Shown in pieces: positions 51,116 to 58,831 of a stretch of DNA of 64,000 nt. A program made the position numbers and the translations under genes. This DNA is from Gilvibacter sp. SZ-19 (GTDB lineage: Bacteria > Bacteroidota > Bacteroidia > Flavobacteriales > Flavobacteriaceae). The notes below the pieces were generated by a model that ran no database searches, was not told where the DNA came from, and saw only the letters and a list, made by a program, of their open reading frames with translations. How positions within the stretch are numbered: the first letter of the stretch is position 1; each line of letters starts with the position of its first letter. The stretch lies in assembly GCF_002163875.1 (NCBI RefSeq), contig NZ_CP019333.1, positions 1,990,864-2,054,863 of the forward strand, given 5' to 3'.

Positions 51116-52495
51116 ATGGAATCTATTATCATTCTCATTTTTGTATTTGGTTATTTGTCAATTACCCTAGAACACCCTTTGCGCTTGGACAAAACTGTCC
51201 CGGCTTTGATAATGGCAGCCCTTATTTGGGCCGTCCTTTCGATAGGGTTTGCCTCGGGTTGGTTCAGTGTTATAGATACCCATGAGAATGTCTTCACCTA
51301 TATAGCGGGAGACCATCACATGGAAGAAGGATTCTCCAACACACTGTTGCATCACTTGGGTAAAACCGCAGAGATACTCATCTTCTTGATAGGGGCCATG
51401 ACCATAGTGGAGATCATAGATCTGCACCGTGGTTTTGAGATCCTCAAGGGAGCTGTAAAGACCAAGAGCAAGAAGCGTCTGCTTTGGATCATTGGTATTT
51501 TGGCATTCATCTTATCGGCTATCATTGATAACCTTACTGCGACTATCGTGTTGGTTACCTTGCTGCGCAAGTTGATCCCAACGCGTGAAGATCGTTTGTG
51601 GTTTGCTTCTATGGTTGTAATCGCCGCTAACGCTGGTGGGGCTTGGTCGCCTATTGGAGACGTAACCACCACCATGCTTTGGATCGCCAATAAAGTAACA
51701 GCACTTGGACTGGTGAAGTTTGTGGTATTGCCGTCAATCGCTTGTTTTATTGTGCCATTCTTTATTGCCAGTCGCATGAAGCCTTTTCAAGGCGAGGTGA
51801 CTGGAGTAGACAAGGACGAAGATGCAGAAGGGCGCAGACTGCTCAGTAGTAAGACCATGCTTTTCTTAGGATTGGGGATGATAGTATCTGTGCCGATCTT
51901 TAAAACAGTTACGCACTTGCCACCGTATATCGGGATGATGTTTGCCTTGGGTATTGTATGGTTGGTGTCTGAGTATATTCACCCGGAAGAGGACTTTTCT
52001 GAATCAGAAAGACATAAGTATTCAGCACATAAGGCCCTGTCGCGTATAGAAATTTCAAGTATCCTCTTCTTCCTCGGGATCCTAATGGCCGTTGCCGGAC
52101 TAGAGAGTTTGGTTTACGGAACCTCTATGGACGGAGAACAAGTCGGTACGCTTCGTTATTTGGCGGAAGTGCTGCAAGGCGCTATTCCATATGAGGATGT
52201 AGTAGTGATCTTGTTAGGTATCTTCTCTGCTATTATAGATAATGTACCGCTTGTGGCAGCCTCTATAGGTATGTACGAGTCGCCAACAGATTCTGTGCTG
52301 TGGCACTTTATCGCCTACTCTGCAGGAACTGGAGGTTCTATGTTGATCATCGGATCTGCTGCTGGTGTTGCTGCTATGGGAATGGAGAAGATCGATTTTA
52401 TCTGGTATTTGAAAAAGATAACTTGGTTAGCTTTCGTTGGTTTTGCAGTAGGTGCTGCCGTGTATCTGTTGTTCCAACGTGTGCTCTTAGTATAA
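51116..52495 (+). CDS. nhaD: NhaD-type sodium:proton antiporter
   Basis: A 459-residue inner-membrane protein with about 11-12 helices. It matches NhaD: I-I-D-N-L-T-A-T (about 140) and a second I-I-D-N-V-P-L-V-A (about 360) are the duplicated D-N motifs of this ion-transporter superfamily, plus N-A-G-G-A-W-S-P-I-G-D in the middle. It exchanges Na+ for H+ and suits a marine cell with a sodium gradient. The Glu/Leu/Phe/Val dehydrogenase ends 10 bases upstream; the exbB gene starts 53 bases downstream. Confidence 0.93.
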   Translation: MESIIILIFVFGYLSITLEHPLRLDKTVPALIMAALIWAVLSIGFASGWFSVIDTHENVFTYIAGDHHMEEGFSNTLLHHLGKTAEILIFLIGAMTIVEIIDLHRGFEILKGAVKTKSKKRLLWIIGILAFILSAIIDNLTATIVLVTLLRKLIPTREDRLWFASMVVIAANAGGAWSPIGDVTTTMLWIANKVTALGLVKFVVLPSIACFIVPFFIASRMKPFQGEVTGVDKDEDAEGRRLLSSKTMLFLGLGMIVSVPIFKTVTHLPPYIGMMFALGIVWLVSEYIHPEEDFSESERHKYSAHKALSRIEISSILFFLGILMAVAGLESLVYGTSMDGEQVGTLRYLAEVLQGAIPYEDVVVILLGIFSAIIDNVPLVAASIGMYESPTDSVLWHFIAYSAGTGGSMLIIGSAAGVAAMGMEKIDFIWYLKKITWLAFVGFAVGAAVYLLFQRVLLV

Positions 52496-52548
52496 GCCCT
52501 TACAATTTCTGAACGTATTGTTCGTTCTACCATTATTAAACCTAAAGT

Positions 52549-53250
52549 ATGTTGAATTACCTACTTCAGGACCCAACTACCGATGCCGTAGATGGCCTGG
52601 AACCTGTCGTTGAAGAAAAAACGATATCACTTATGGAGCTACTACTCAATGGAGGAGTAGCCGGTCAAATCATTATCGCTGTTTTGTTTGTACTGCTCTT
52701 TGTAGCCATGTACATCTATTTTGAACGCCTGTTCGCGATTAAATCGGCTTCTAAGATAGACAGCAACTTCATGAATCAAATTCGAGACAATGTGGGTTCC
52801 GGAAACCTAGAGGCTGCCAAACTATTATGTGTGCAGCAGAATTCTCCTGTAGCTCGTCTAACAGAGAAAGGAATCTCCCGCATCGGAAGTCCTTTAGATG
52901 ATATTAATACCGCCATTGAAAATGCCGGACGCTTGGAAGTTTACAAAATGGAAAAGAATGTCAGCATTCTGGCTACCATTGCGGGTGCCGCTCCTATGAT
53001 CGGATTCTTAGGAACTGTGATCGGGATGGTCTTGGCTTTCCATCAACTGGCAACCAGTAGTGGGCAGGCAGAAATGGGCTCTCTTGCAGAGGGGATATAC
53101 ACGGCTATGACCACGACCGTTGCAGGACTCGTGGTGGGTATCATTGCCTATATGGGATACAACCATTTGGTAGTAAAGACAGACAAGGTAGTGCACCAAA
53201 TGGAGGCCAATGCCGTTGATTTCTTAGACCTATTAAACGAACCTGCTTAG
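52549..53250 (+). CDS. exbB: MotA/TolQ/ExbB proton-channel protein
   Basis: A 233-residue inner-membrane protein with three helices (about 35-57: G-Q-I-I-I-A-V-L-F-V-L-L-F-V-A-M; about 135-160; about 180-205) and the family loop between the second and third. I-A-G-A-A-P-M-I-G-F-L-G-T-V-I-G-M is the conserved proton-channel motif. It uses the proton gradient to drive ExbD/TonB. The next gene starts one base after its stop. Confidence 0.92.
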   Translation: MLNYLLQDPTTDAVDGLEPVVEEKTISLMELLLNGGVAGQIIIAVLFVLLFVAMYIYFERLFAIKSASKIDSNFMNQIRDNVGSGNLEAAKLLCVQQNSPVARLTEKGISRIGSPLDDINTAIENAGRLEVYKMEKNVSILATIAGAAPMIGFLGTVIGMVLAFHQLATSSGQAEMGSLAEGIYTAMTTTVAGLVVGIIAYMGYNHLVVKTDKVVHQMEANAVDFLDLLNEPA

Positions 53251-53251
53251 T

Positions 53252-53644
53252 ATGAATCTAAGAGGACGAAATAAAGTTAAGGCGGAGTTCAGTATGAGTT
53301 CCATGACAGATATAGTTTTTCTGTTGTTGGTTTTCTTTTTGCTGACCTCGTCTAACGTAACTCCAGATGCGCTCAACCTGGTACTTCCAAAGGCCAAAGG
53401 CAAGACCACAGCCCAGCAAAATGCTTCGGTGAGCATTACCAAAGGGGGTGCCTATTATGTCAATAAAGAGCGCGTGAGCGAGTATGGCATAGAACGTGAA
53501 CTACAAGCAGCATTGAACGGGCAAGAGAATCCGACCATAATTCTGCGCGCAGAAGAAGGCGTGCCTATAGAAAAGGCCGTTTTGGTCATGGATATTGCCA
53601 ACAAGAACAATTTTAAAGTCGTGCTAGCCGTGCGCCCAAACTAG
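53252..53644 (+). CDS. exbD: ExbD/TolR biopolymer-transport protein
   Basis: A 130-residue protein with a single N-terminal membrane helix (about 15-35: M-T-D-I-V-F-L-L-L-V-F-F-L-L) carrying the essential Asp in S-S-M-T-D-I, and a periplasmic domain with E-E-G-V-P-I-E-K-A-V-L-V-M-D. It completes the ExbB-ExbD proton channel and abuts the TonB-like gene (one base between them). Confidence 0.92.
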   Translation: MNLRGRNKVKAEFSMSSMTDIVFLLLVFFLLTSSNVTPDALNLVLPKAKGKTTAQQNASVSITKGGAYYVNKERVSEYGIERELQAALNGQENPTIILRAEEGVPIEKAVLVMDIANKNNFKVVLAVRPN

Positions 53645-53645
53645 T

Positions 53646-54458
53646 ATGGGATTTTTAGATACCGAACATAAACGCAAGAGTTTCCGCATCAGCTCGGCCT
53701 TGATGGCTATACTTTTGTTGTTGCTCTTTTTCTTCGGATTGAAATATCTAGACCCACCACCAGAAGGCGGTATTGCCATTAACTTCGGAACTTCAGATAC
53801 AGGATCTGGCCAAGTACAGCCGCAGGAGACGGTAAAAACGGCTCCGCAGCAAACCAAGGCAGCACCGGCTGAATCGGCCAAGGACATCAACGAAGAGGTG
53901 GTTACTCAAGATGTAGAGGACGCCCCGGTTATCAAAGACGACAAAAAACCGGTAGAAACTAAACCGGTTACAGAAGAGAAACCTAAAGAAGAGCCTAAAA
54001 AACCGGACCCGAAGCCCGATAAGAGCACAACTGATGCCCTTTCTTCTATAATCAACGGGCCTAAGAATGACGGCAAAACAGAAGGTGGAGAAGGCCCCGA
54101 CAGTAGTGGCGGAGACAAAGGTGATCCCAACGGCGACCCAAATGCCAGTAGCTACTACGGTACCGGAAAAGGTCTAGACGGGGACGGCAACTACCAATTA
54201 GGTGGCAGAAAAGCCTTGAACAAGCAAAAGTATCAGCAAGACTGCAACGAGGCCGGAACCGTTGTGGTGAGCATTGAAGTGGATCGCAACGGAAACGTGA
54301 TCAGCGCTACTCCTGGAGTTCGTGGAACCACTAATAATTCTCGCTGTTTGTTAGAACCCGCTAAGCGCGCAGCCTTAGCGACAAAATTCAACTCAGACAC
54401 CAATGCTCCGGCCAAGCAGATCGGAAAGATCGTTTACCGTTTCTCTTTGTCAAATTAA
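53646..54458 (+). CDS. TonB-like energy-transducer protein
   Basis: A 270-residue protein with one N-terminal membrane helix (about 14-32: S-A-L-M-A-I-L-L-L-L-L-F-F-F-G-L), a long Pro/Lys/Glu/Asp periplasmic spacer (about 55-150) and a Gly/Asp-rich segment. A compact C-terminal domain follows (G-T-V-V-V-S-I-E-V-D-R-N-G-N-V-I; L-L-E-P-A-K-R-A-A-L-A-T-K-F-N), as in TonB/TolA-type transducers of Bacteroidota. It transmits ExbBD energy to outer-membrane receptors. A -7-like TATCTTTG (54472-54479) follows its stop. Confidence 0.87.
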   Translation: MGFLDTEHKRKSFRISSALMAILLLLLFFFGLKYLDPPPEGGIAINFGTSDTGSGQVQPQETVKTAPQQTKAAPAESAKDINEEVVTQDVEDAPVIKDDKKPVETKPVTEEKPKEEPKKPDPKPDKSTTDALSSIINGPKNDGKTEGGEGPDSSGGDKGDPNGDPNASSYYGTGKGLDGDGNYQLGGRKALNKQKYQQDCNEAGTVVVSIEVDRNGNVISATPGVRGTTNNSRCLLEPAKRAALATKFNSDTNAPAKQIGKIVYRFSLSN

Positions 54459-54631
54459 TAGGTCATTTTGGTATCTTTGGTAAAAACGATGCCATGAAAT
54501 GAGCACAAACAAATTTAGTTGTTAGTATACCCACTACTAGAACTAAAATTTTTGTGCGAAAGCGAAGCGGTTGATCTATGCAAATAATTTTTATTCGCTT
54601 AACAGCCGGGCAATAAAAATTTTGAAAATAG
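54459..54631. other. 173-bp spacer with a promoter-like element and an inverted repeat
   Basis: No gene. It contains TATCTTTG at 54472-54479 (TTG at 54447-54449, 22 bases away, is only a loose match) and an inverted repeat, AATTTTTATT (54586-54595) with AATAAAAATT (54612-54621), just upstream of the propeller gene. Confidence 0.55.
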
Positions 54632-57139
54632 ATGAAAAAGCCTACTACCTTTCACTTATTCGGATTGTTAACGCTACTCTTATGTTTGAGTTGCGCGGAC
54701 AAACCAAAATACGATCTGAGTACTATTCCTTCTGAAAAACCTGGGGATATTCTCTTTATGCAACGGGCTTATCCCAGTGGCGAAATAGACACCCGAGCCT
54801 ACGCCAGTGCCATTGCCTGGAAACAAAATCAAATAGTCAATACTCGTGGAGCGATTCCCGATTGGAAGCAAAATGGCCCTTATAATATAGGGGGTAGAAT
54901 TTCCGATATTGCAATTCATCCTACACAATCAGACACCTACTTTGTGGGAGCGGCATCTGGTGGAATTTTTAAAACAATTAATGGTGGAACAACATGGGCA
55001 CCTATTTTTGACGCTCAGGAAATGTTGGCTATCGGTGATATCGAAATCGCCGCTAACAACCCGGATATTATCTATGTTGGTACCGGGGAACCCAATGCCG
55101 GTGGAGGCTCCTTGGCTTATGATGGGAATGGTATTTTTAAAAGTACCGATGGTGGTATTAATTGGGAGTTTAAAGGCTTACCCGATATTGGTAGTGTAGG
55201 TAAGATTGTGATCGATCCCACCGACGATCAGACCCTTTATGTGGGTGCGATGGGGCCATTGTTTAGGGATGATTCTAACAGAGGCGTTTATAAAAGTACA
55301 GATGGAGGTGATACTTGGGATCAGGTGTTGTTTGTATCCGATATTACAGGTGTGATCGATATGGCGATACATCCTACTAATCCAAATATTGTGTATGCCG
55401 CTAGCTGGGAGCGCATTCGTCGCCCCGAATTTAGAATTTATGGCGGTGAAACCTCTCGCATATACCGTTCTACAGATGCTGGTGCTTCCTGGACCGAACT
55501 TACTGTTGGCCTTCCGAGTTTACCGGAAGACAAAGGGCGAATTAGTATCGATATTTCGCAATCTAATCCCGATGTACTCTATGCCCTATATGCCGATAGA
55601 AACGGCTCAATTCTAGATGTATTTAAAACTTCAAACGGAGGAAACTCATGGACTTCACTGGGAGGTGGAGATTTAACCAATGTAGGTTTTCATTGGTGGT
55701 TTGGAGGTATTTTTATCGATCCGACTGATGAGAACACCATTTATAATGTAGGATTTGTGGTCGAAAAATCGACTGATGGGGGAGCTAGCTGGGGACCTGC
55801 ATTTGCGGGTGTACACGTGGATCAGCATGCGCTGGCTTTTAACCCCTCGGTGGCAGGAGAAGTACTCTTGGGGAATGACGGTGGATTTTACAGCAGTTCC
55901 GACAATGCGGCAACCTGGGAAAAGAACGAAAAATTACCAATCACTCAGTTTTATCGTTTCCATGTGGATGCACAAAACCAAGGTAAACAATACGGTGGAA
56001 GCCAAGATAATAGTACAATGCGAATTGTGCCGGGCAGTAGTGGAGATTGGGATATTATTACAGGCGGAGACGGATTTCAGCCCTTGGTCGATCCAACCAA
56101 TACTAATGTGATCTATACCTTGGCTCAACGTGGATTTTTACAAAAGTCTACCGACGATGCAGCTACCTTTAATGTTGCCATGAGCGGAATTAGCCCGAGC
56201 GAGTTGAAAAATTGGGATACCCCTATTATTCTGGATCCGGCCGATCCTAATATAGTGTATTACGGAGCTGAACGAGTTTATCGTTCTACCGATGCGGCAG
56301 GTAGTTGGACAGCGATTAGCCCGGTTTTACACGATGGGCCTTATTCCGGCAATAATGGTTTTGGTACCTTAACTAGTATCGATGTGTCTACATTGGATTC
56401 GGACCTACTTATCGCAGGGACCGACGACGGAAACATTTGGGTAAGTAATAATGCAGGAACGAGTTGGAATAATGTTTCGAGCAGTTTGCCCGATAGATGG
56501 GTAACCAAAGTGCTTATGTCTCGTTACGACGCTAATACCTTATATGCGACCTTTTCGGGCTATCGATTTGGTGAGGATATTGGTCATGTTTACAAAAGCA
56601 CCAATTTTGGCGCAAGCTGGACGAATATTGGGTCTTCAATACCAGATATCCCGGTAAACGATATTGTGCAAGACGGGCAGGGGAACTTATTTTTGGCAAC
56701 CGATATTGGAGTGCTTGGGTCGGGAGATGATGGTGCGACTTGGGTAACGGCTGGTGCGCAATTACCATCAGTTGTGGTAACCGACCTTCATGTTTTAAAC
56801 GACGACACTTTATTATATGCGGCTACTTACGGACGTTCTAGTTATTTATTAGAGATTTTTGGAATTGCTTTGTCTAACGATGAATTTGATTTGGAGGATT
56901 CGATTGTCCTAAGTCCAAATCCGGCAAGCGAGCAAATAACTCTTACCATGCCGGAGGGAACAACTGTAAGTGATTATAGAATATACAATTCCCTAGGGCA
57001 AGTGGTTAATCAACAACATGTAACATCTACCGATTCGAATAAACTGTCTATTCAGGTGAGCGACTTACCGAAAGGAGTTTATGTGCTTCAAATCGGGGGA
57101 GATTCTAAAACTATTTCCAAGCGCTTTATAAAACGTTAG
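54632..57139 (+). CDS. T9SS cargo protein with BNR/sortilin-like propeller repeats
   Basis: An 835-residue protein. A hydrophobic N-terminus ends L-C-L-S-C (a poor lipobox: Leu at -2 is unusual). Then come many K-S-T-D-G-G-x-x-W blades (for example G-I-F-K-S-T-D-G-G-I-N-W-E and G-V-Y-K-S-T-D-G-G-D-T-W-D) forming two or more sialidase-like propellers. The C-terminus (L-S-P-N-P-A-S-E-Q-I-T-L; K-G-V-Y-V-L-Q-I-G-G-D-S-K) is a T9SS type-A sorting domain. It should be exported and attached to the surface. It lies between the tonB-like gene and folC, and its codon choice (more ATT and GAT) looks a little different from its neighbours, which suggests insertion. Confidence 0.85.
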   Translation: MKKPTTFHLFGLLTLLLCLSCADKPKYDLSTIPSEKPGDILFMQRAYPSGEIDTRAYASAIAWKQNQIVNTRGAIPDWKQNGPYNIGGRISDIAIHPTQSDTYFVGAASGGIFKTINGGTTWAPIFDAQEMLAIGDIEIAANNPDIIYVGTGEPNAGGGSLAYDGNGIFKSTDGGINWEFKGLPDIGSVGKIVIDPTDDQTLYVGAMGPLFRDDSNRGVYKSTDGGDTWDQVLFVSDITGVIDMAIHPTNPNIVYAASWERIRRPEFRIYGGETSRIYRSTDAGASWTELTVGLPSLPEDKGRISIDISQSNPDVLYALYADRNGSILDVFKTSNGGNSWTSLGGGDLTNVGFHWWFGGIFIDPTDENTIYNVGFVVEKSTDGGASWGPAFAGVHVDQHALAFNPSVAGEVLLGNDGGFYSSSDNAATWEKNEKLPITQFYRFHVDAQNQGKQYGGSQDNSTMRIVPGSSGDWDIITGGDGFQPLVDPTNTNVIYTLAQRGFLQKSTDDAATFNVAMSGISPSELKNWDTPIILDPADPNIVYYGAERVYRSTDAAGSWTAISPVLHDGPYSGNNGFGTLTSIDVSTLDSDLLIAGTDDGNIWVSNNAGTSWNNVSSSLPDRWVTKVLMSRYDANTLYATFSGYRFGEDIGHVYKSTNFGASWTNIGSSIPDIPVNDIVQDGQGNLFLATDIGVLGSGDDGATWVTAGAQLPSVVVTDLHVLNDDTLLYAATYGRSSYLLEIFGIALSNDEFDLEDSIVLSPNPASEQITLTMPEGTTVSDYRIYNSLGQVVNQQHVTSTDSNKLSIQVSDLPKGVYVLQIGGDSKTISKRFIKR

Positions 57140-57142
57140 GCC

Positions 57143-58360
57143 ATAAACTATCAACAAACACTCGATTGGTTATACAAACAGCTGCCCATGTACCAAAGGG
57201 TAGGTGGGGCAGCTTATAAGATAGATCTTTCCAATACGCGCGCTCTGCGCGATCATTTGGGTAACCCTGAGCAGGGGTTCAAGAGTATTCACGTGGCTGG
57301 AACCAATGGAAAAGGTTCATGCAGTCATATGCTAGCAGCTGTTCTTATGGCTGCAGGCTATAAAGTTGGCCTGTATACCTCACCGCATCTCAAAGACTTT
57401 AGGGAACGCATCAAGATAAATGGCAAACCCATTAGTAAGCGCGGCGTTGTTCAATTTGTGGACGAACATAGGGCATTCTTCGAGAAACAGCAGTTGTCAT
57501 TTTTCGAAATGACCGTTGGGATGGCTTTTGATCATTTTAAGCGCGAACAAGTAGACATTGCCGTAGTGGAAGTAGGCTTAGGAGGTCGATTAGACAGTAC
57601 TAATGTCATAACTCCAGAGGTAAGTGTAATAACAAACATTGGGTTCGATCATATGCAGTTCTTAGGCAATTCACTAGAGTCTATTGCGGCAGAAAAGGCT
57701 GGGATCATGAAGCCCGGAATTCCTGTTGTAATAGGAGAGACTGTGCCAGAGACCAAAGCGGTCTTTTTGCAGACTGCTGAGTCTGTTGCCGCGCCCATCT
57801 TTTTTGCAGAATCCAATCCATTCCCTAATTATGATTTAGATCTTAAAGGGGATTACCAGAAACAAAATTCACGAACAGTGTTACTGGCCATTGAACAGCT
57901 TAAGCTCAGAGGTTATGAAATTCCTGAGGCGGCCATTAAAAAAGGTTTAAAACAAGTTGTTTCTTCAACTGGATTGTTAGGCAGGTGGCAGGTTTTACAA
58001 GAGCTGCCTGTGGTGATAGCAGATACAGCCCACAACAAAGAGGGCCTGACCATTGTTCTGAATCAGATAGAACAAAGCAGCTATGAGCAGCTGCATTTGG
58101 TGTTAGGGTTTGTGAGTGACAAACAAGTGAATGAATTGGTTGGGATGTTTCCTGCAGATGCAAGCTACTATTTCTGTCAGGCGAATATTCCACGTGCCAT
58201 GTCGGCTACAGAATTACAGGCAATTTTCCAAGCACAAGGGCGTAAGGGTAAGGTTTACAGCAGTGTAGGAAGAGCCTTAGGGGCTGCCAAAAGACGCGCC
58301 TCAAACAAAGACCTCATTTACGTTGGAGGCAGTACCTTCACGGTAGCGGAGGTGGTCTAA
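57143..58360 (+). CDS. folC: Bifunctional folylpolyglutamate/dihydrofolate synthase, start codon apparently lost
   Basis: FolC adds glutamate to folates (and makes dihydrofolate). The first ATG at 57188 gives 390 residues, but the same frame extends 15 codons back to an in-frame TAG (57137-57139) and reads ATA-N-Y-Q-Q-T-L-D-W-L-Y-K-Q-L-P-M. That is the usual FolC N-terminus of this group, with ATA (57143) where ATG belongs. P-loop G-T-N-G-K-G-S is present; the rest is intact (D-T-A-H-N-K-E-G near 280). Either AUA or an internal Met starts translation. The propeller gene's stop lies three bases upstream. I give the inferred full frame. Confidence 0.82.
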   Translation: MNYQQTLDWLYKQLPMYQRVGGAAYKIDLSNTRALRDHLGNPEQGFKSIHVAGTNGKGSCSHMLAAVLMAAGYKVGLYTSPHLKDFRERIKINGKPISKRGVVQFVDEHRAFFEKQQLSFFEMTVGMAFDHFKREQVDIAVVEVGLGGRLDSTNVITPEVSVITNIGFDHMQFLGNSLESIAAEKAGIMKPGIPVVIGETVPETKAVFLQTAESVAAPIFFAESNPFPNYDLDLKGDYQKQNSRTVLLAIEQLKLRGYEIPEAAIKKGLKQVVSSTGLLGRWQVLQELPVVIADTAHNKEGLTIVLNQIEQSSYEQLHLVLGFVSDKQVNELVGMFPADASYYFCQANIPRAMSATELQAIFQAQGRKGKVYSSVGRALGAAKRRASNKDLIYVGGSTFTVAEVV

Positions 58361-58379
58361 ATTTTTTCTTCAAAAAGTA

Positions 58380-58409
58380 TTGTACCAATAAAAAAAGAAC
58401 CTATATTTG
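58380..58409 (+). promoter_or_regulatory. Promoter of tRNA-Val(TAC)
   Basis: TTG (58380-58382), 19 bases, TATATTTG (58402-58409): the best match in the window to the Bacteroidota promoter. Transcription should start close to 58416, shortly before the tRNA at 58429. Confidence 0.82.
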
Positions 58410-58428
58410 CAACCGCTTAACAAAGCAA

Positions 58429-58503
58429 GGGCGCGTAGCTCAGTTGGTTCAGAGCACTTGGTTTACACCCAAGGGGTCAGGGGTTCGAATCCCTTCGCGC
58501 CCA
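58429..58503 (+). tRNA. tRNA-Val, anticodon TAC
   Basis: 75 bases. The acceptor stem GGGCGCG (58429-58435) pairs with CGCGCCC (58496-58502), discriminator A 58503. The anticodon stem CTTGG/CCAAG encloses the loop TTTACAC with anticodon TAC (Val), and the T-arm GGGGTTCGAATCCC is standard. CCA is not encoded. It has its own promoter upstream and a terminator downstream. Confidence 0.96.
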
Positions 58504-58507
58504 CAGC

Positions 58508-58537
58508 AAAACCCACCTCAAATGAGGTGGGTTTTTT
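58508..58537 (+). terminator. Intrinsic terminator after tRNA-Val(TAC)
   Basis: AAAACCCACCTCA (58508-58520) and TGAGGTGGGTTTT (58523-58535) form a 13-bp stem with a two-base loop (tighter than a real hairpin allows, so the top pairs will open). It is followed by further T. Confidence 0.88.
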
Positions 58538-58831
58538 CATTTGCAAAAAACCGAAAGCTTGCTTTCAGGTTTTTAAGCAAATGAAAAACAACCCGGGAGG
58601 GTTGTTTTGCTGTGGTAACCCCCTTCAGGATCATCGCGCGTGAGCGCGATAATCCCAGAAGGGGGCGCTCGGGACTCTATCGAATGAGTTCTTTCCGCTT
58701 CGCGGCTACCTCCATCAAACATCCACTGGATGTTTGGTTTTGCGTTGCAAAACTTCATTTCGGTAACCTTCAGGATTATCGCGCGTAAGCGTGATAATCT
58801 GTTGATAAAAAGGGGTCGCGATTCAGGGGCA
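58538..58831. repeat. Dense array of palindromes downstream of tRNA-Val(TAC)
   Basis: No credible gene. In about 290 bp there are at least six hairpins: CATTTGC/GCAAATG with a nested AAACC/GGTTT stem (58538-58583), ACAACCC/GGGTTGT (58588-58605), CCCCCTTC (58619-58626) with GAAGGGGG (58658-58665) around ATCGCGC-GTGA-GCGCGAT (58633-58650), AAACATCC/GGATGTTT (58717-58735), GTTTTGC/GCAAAAC (58737-58753), and ATTATCGCGC (58775-58784) with GCGTGATAAT (58789-58798). The GCGCG hairpins are two related copies, each preceded by TTCAGGAT. Confidence 0.7.

Noticed and set aside
57936-58193. 85-residue minus-strand frame inside folC
   Set aside because: Antisense shadow of a well-conserved gene; no motif.
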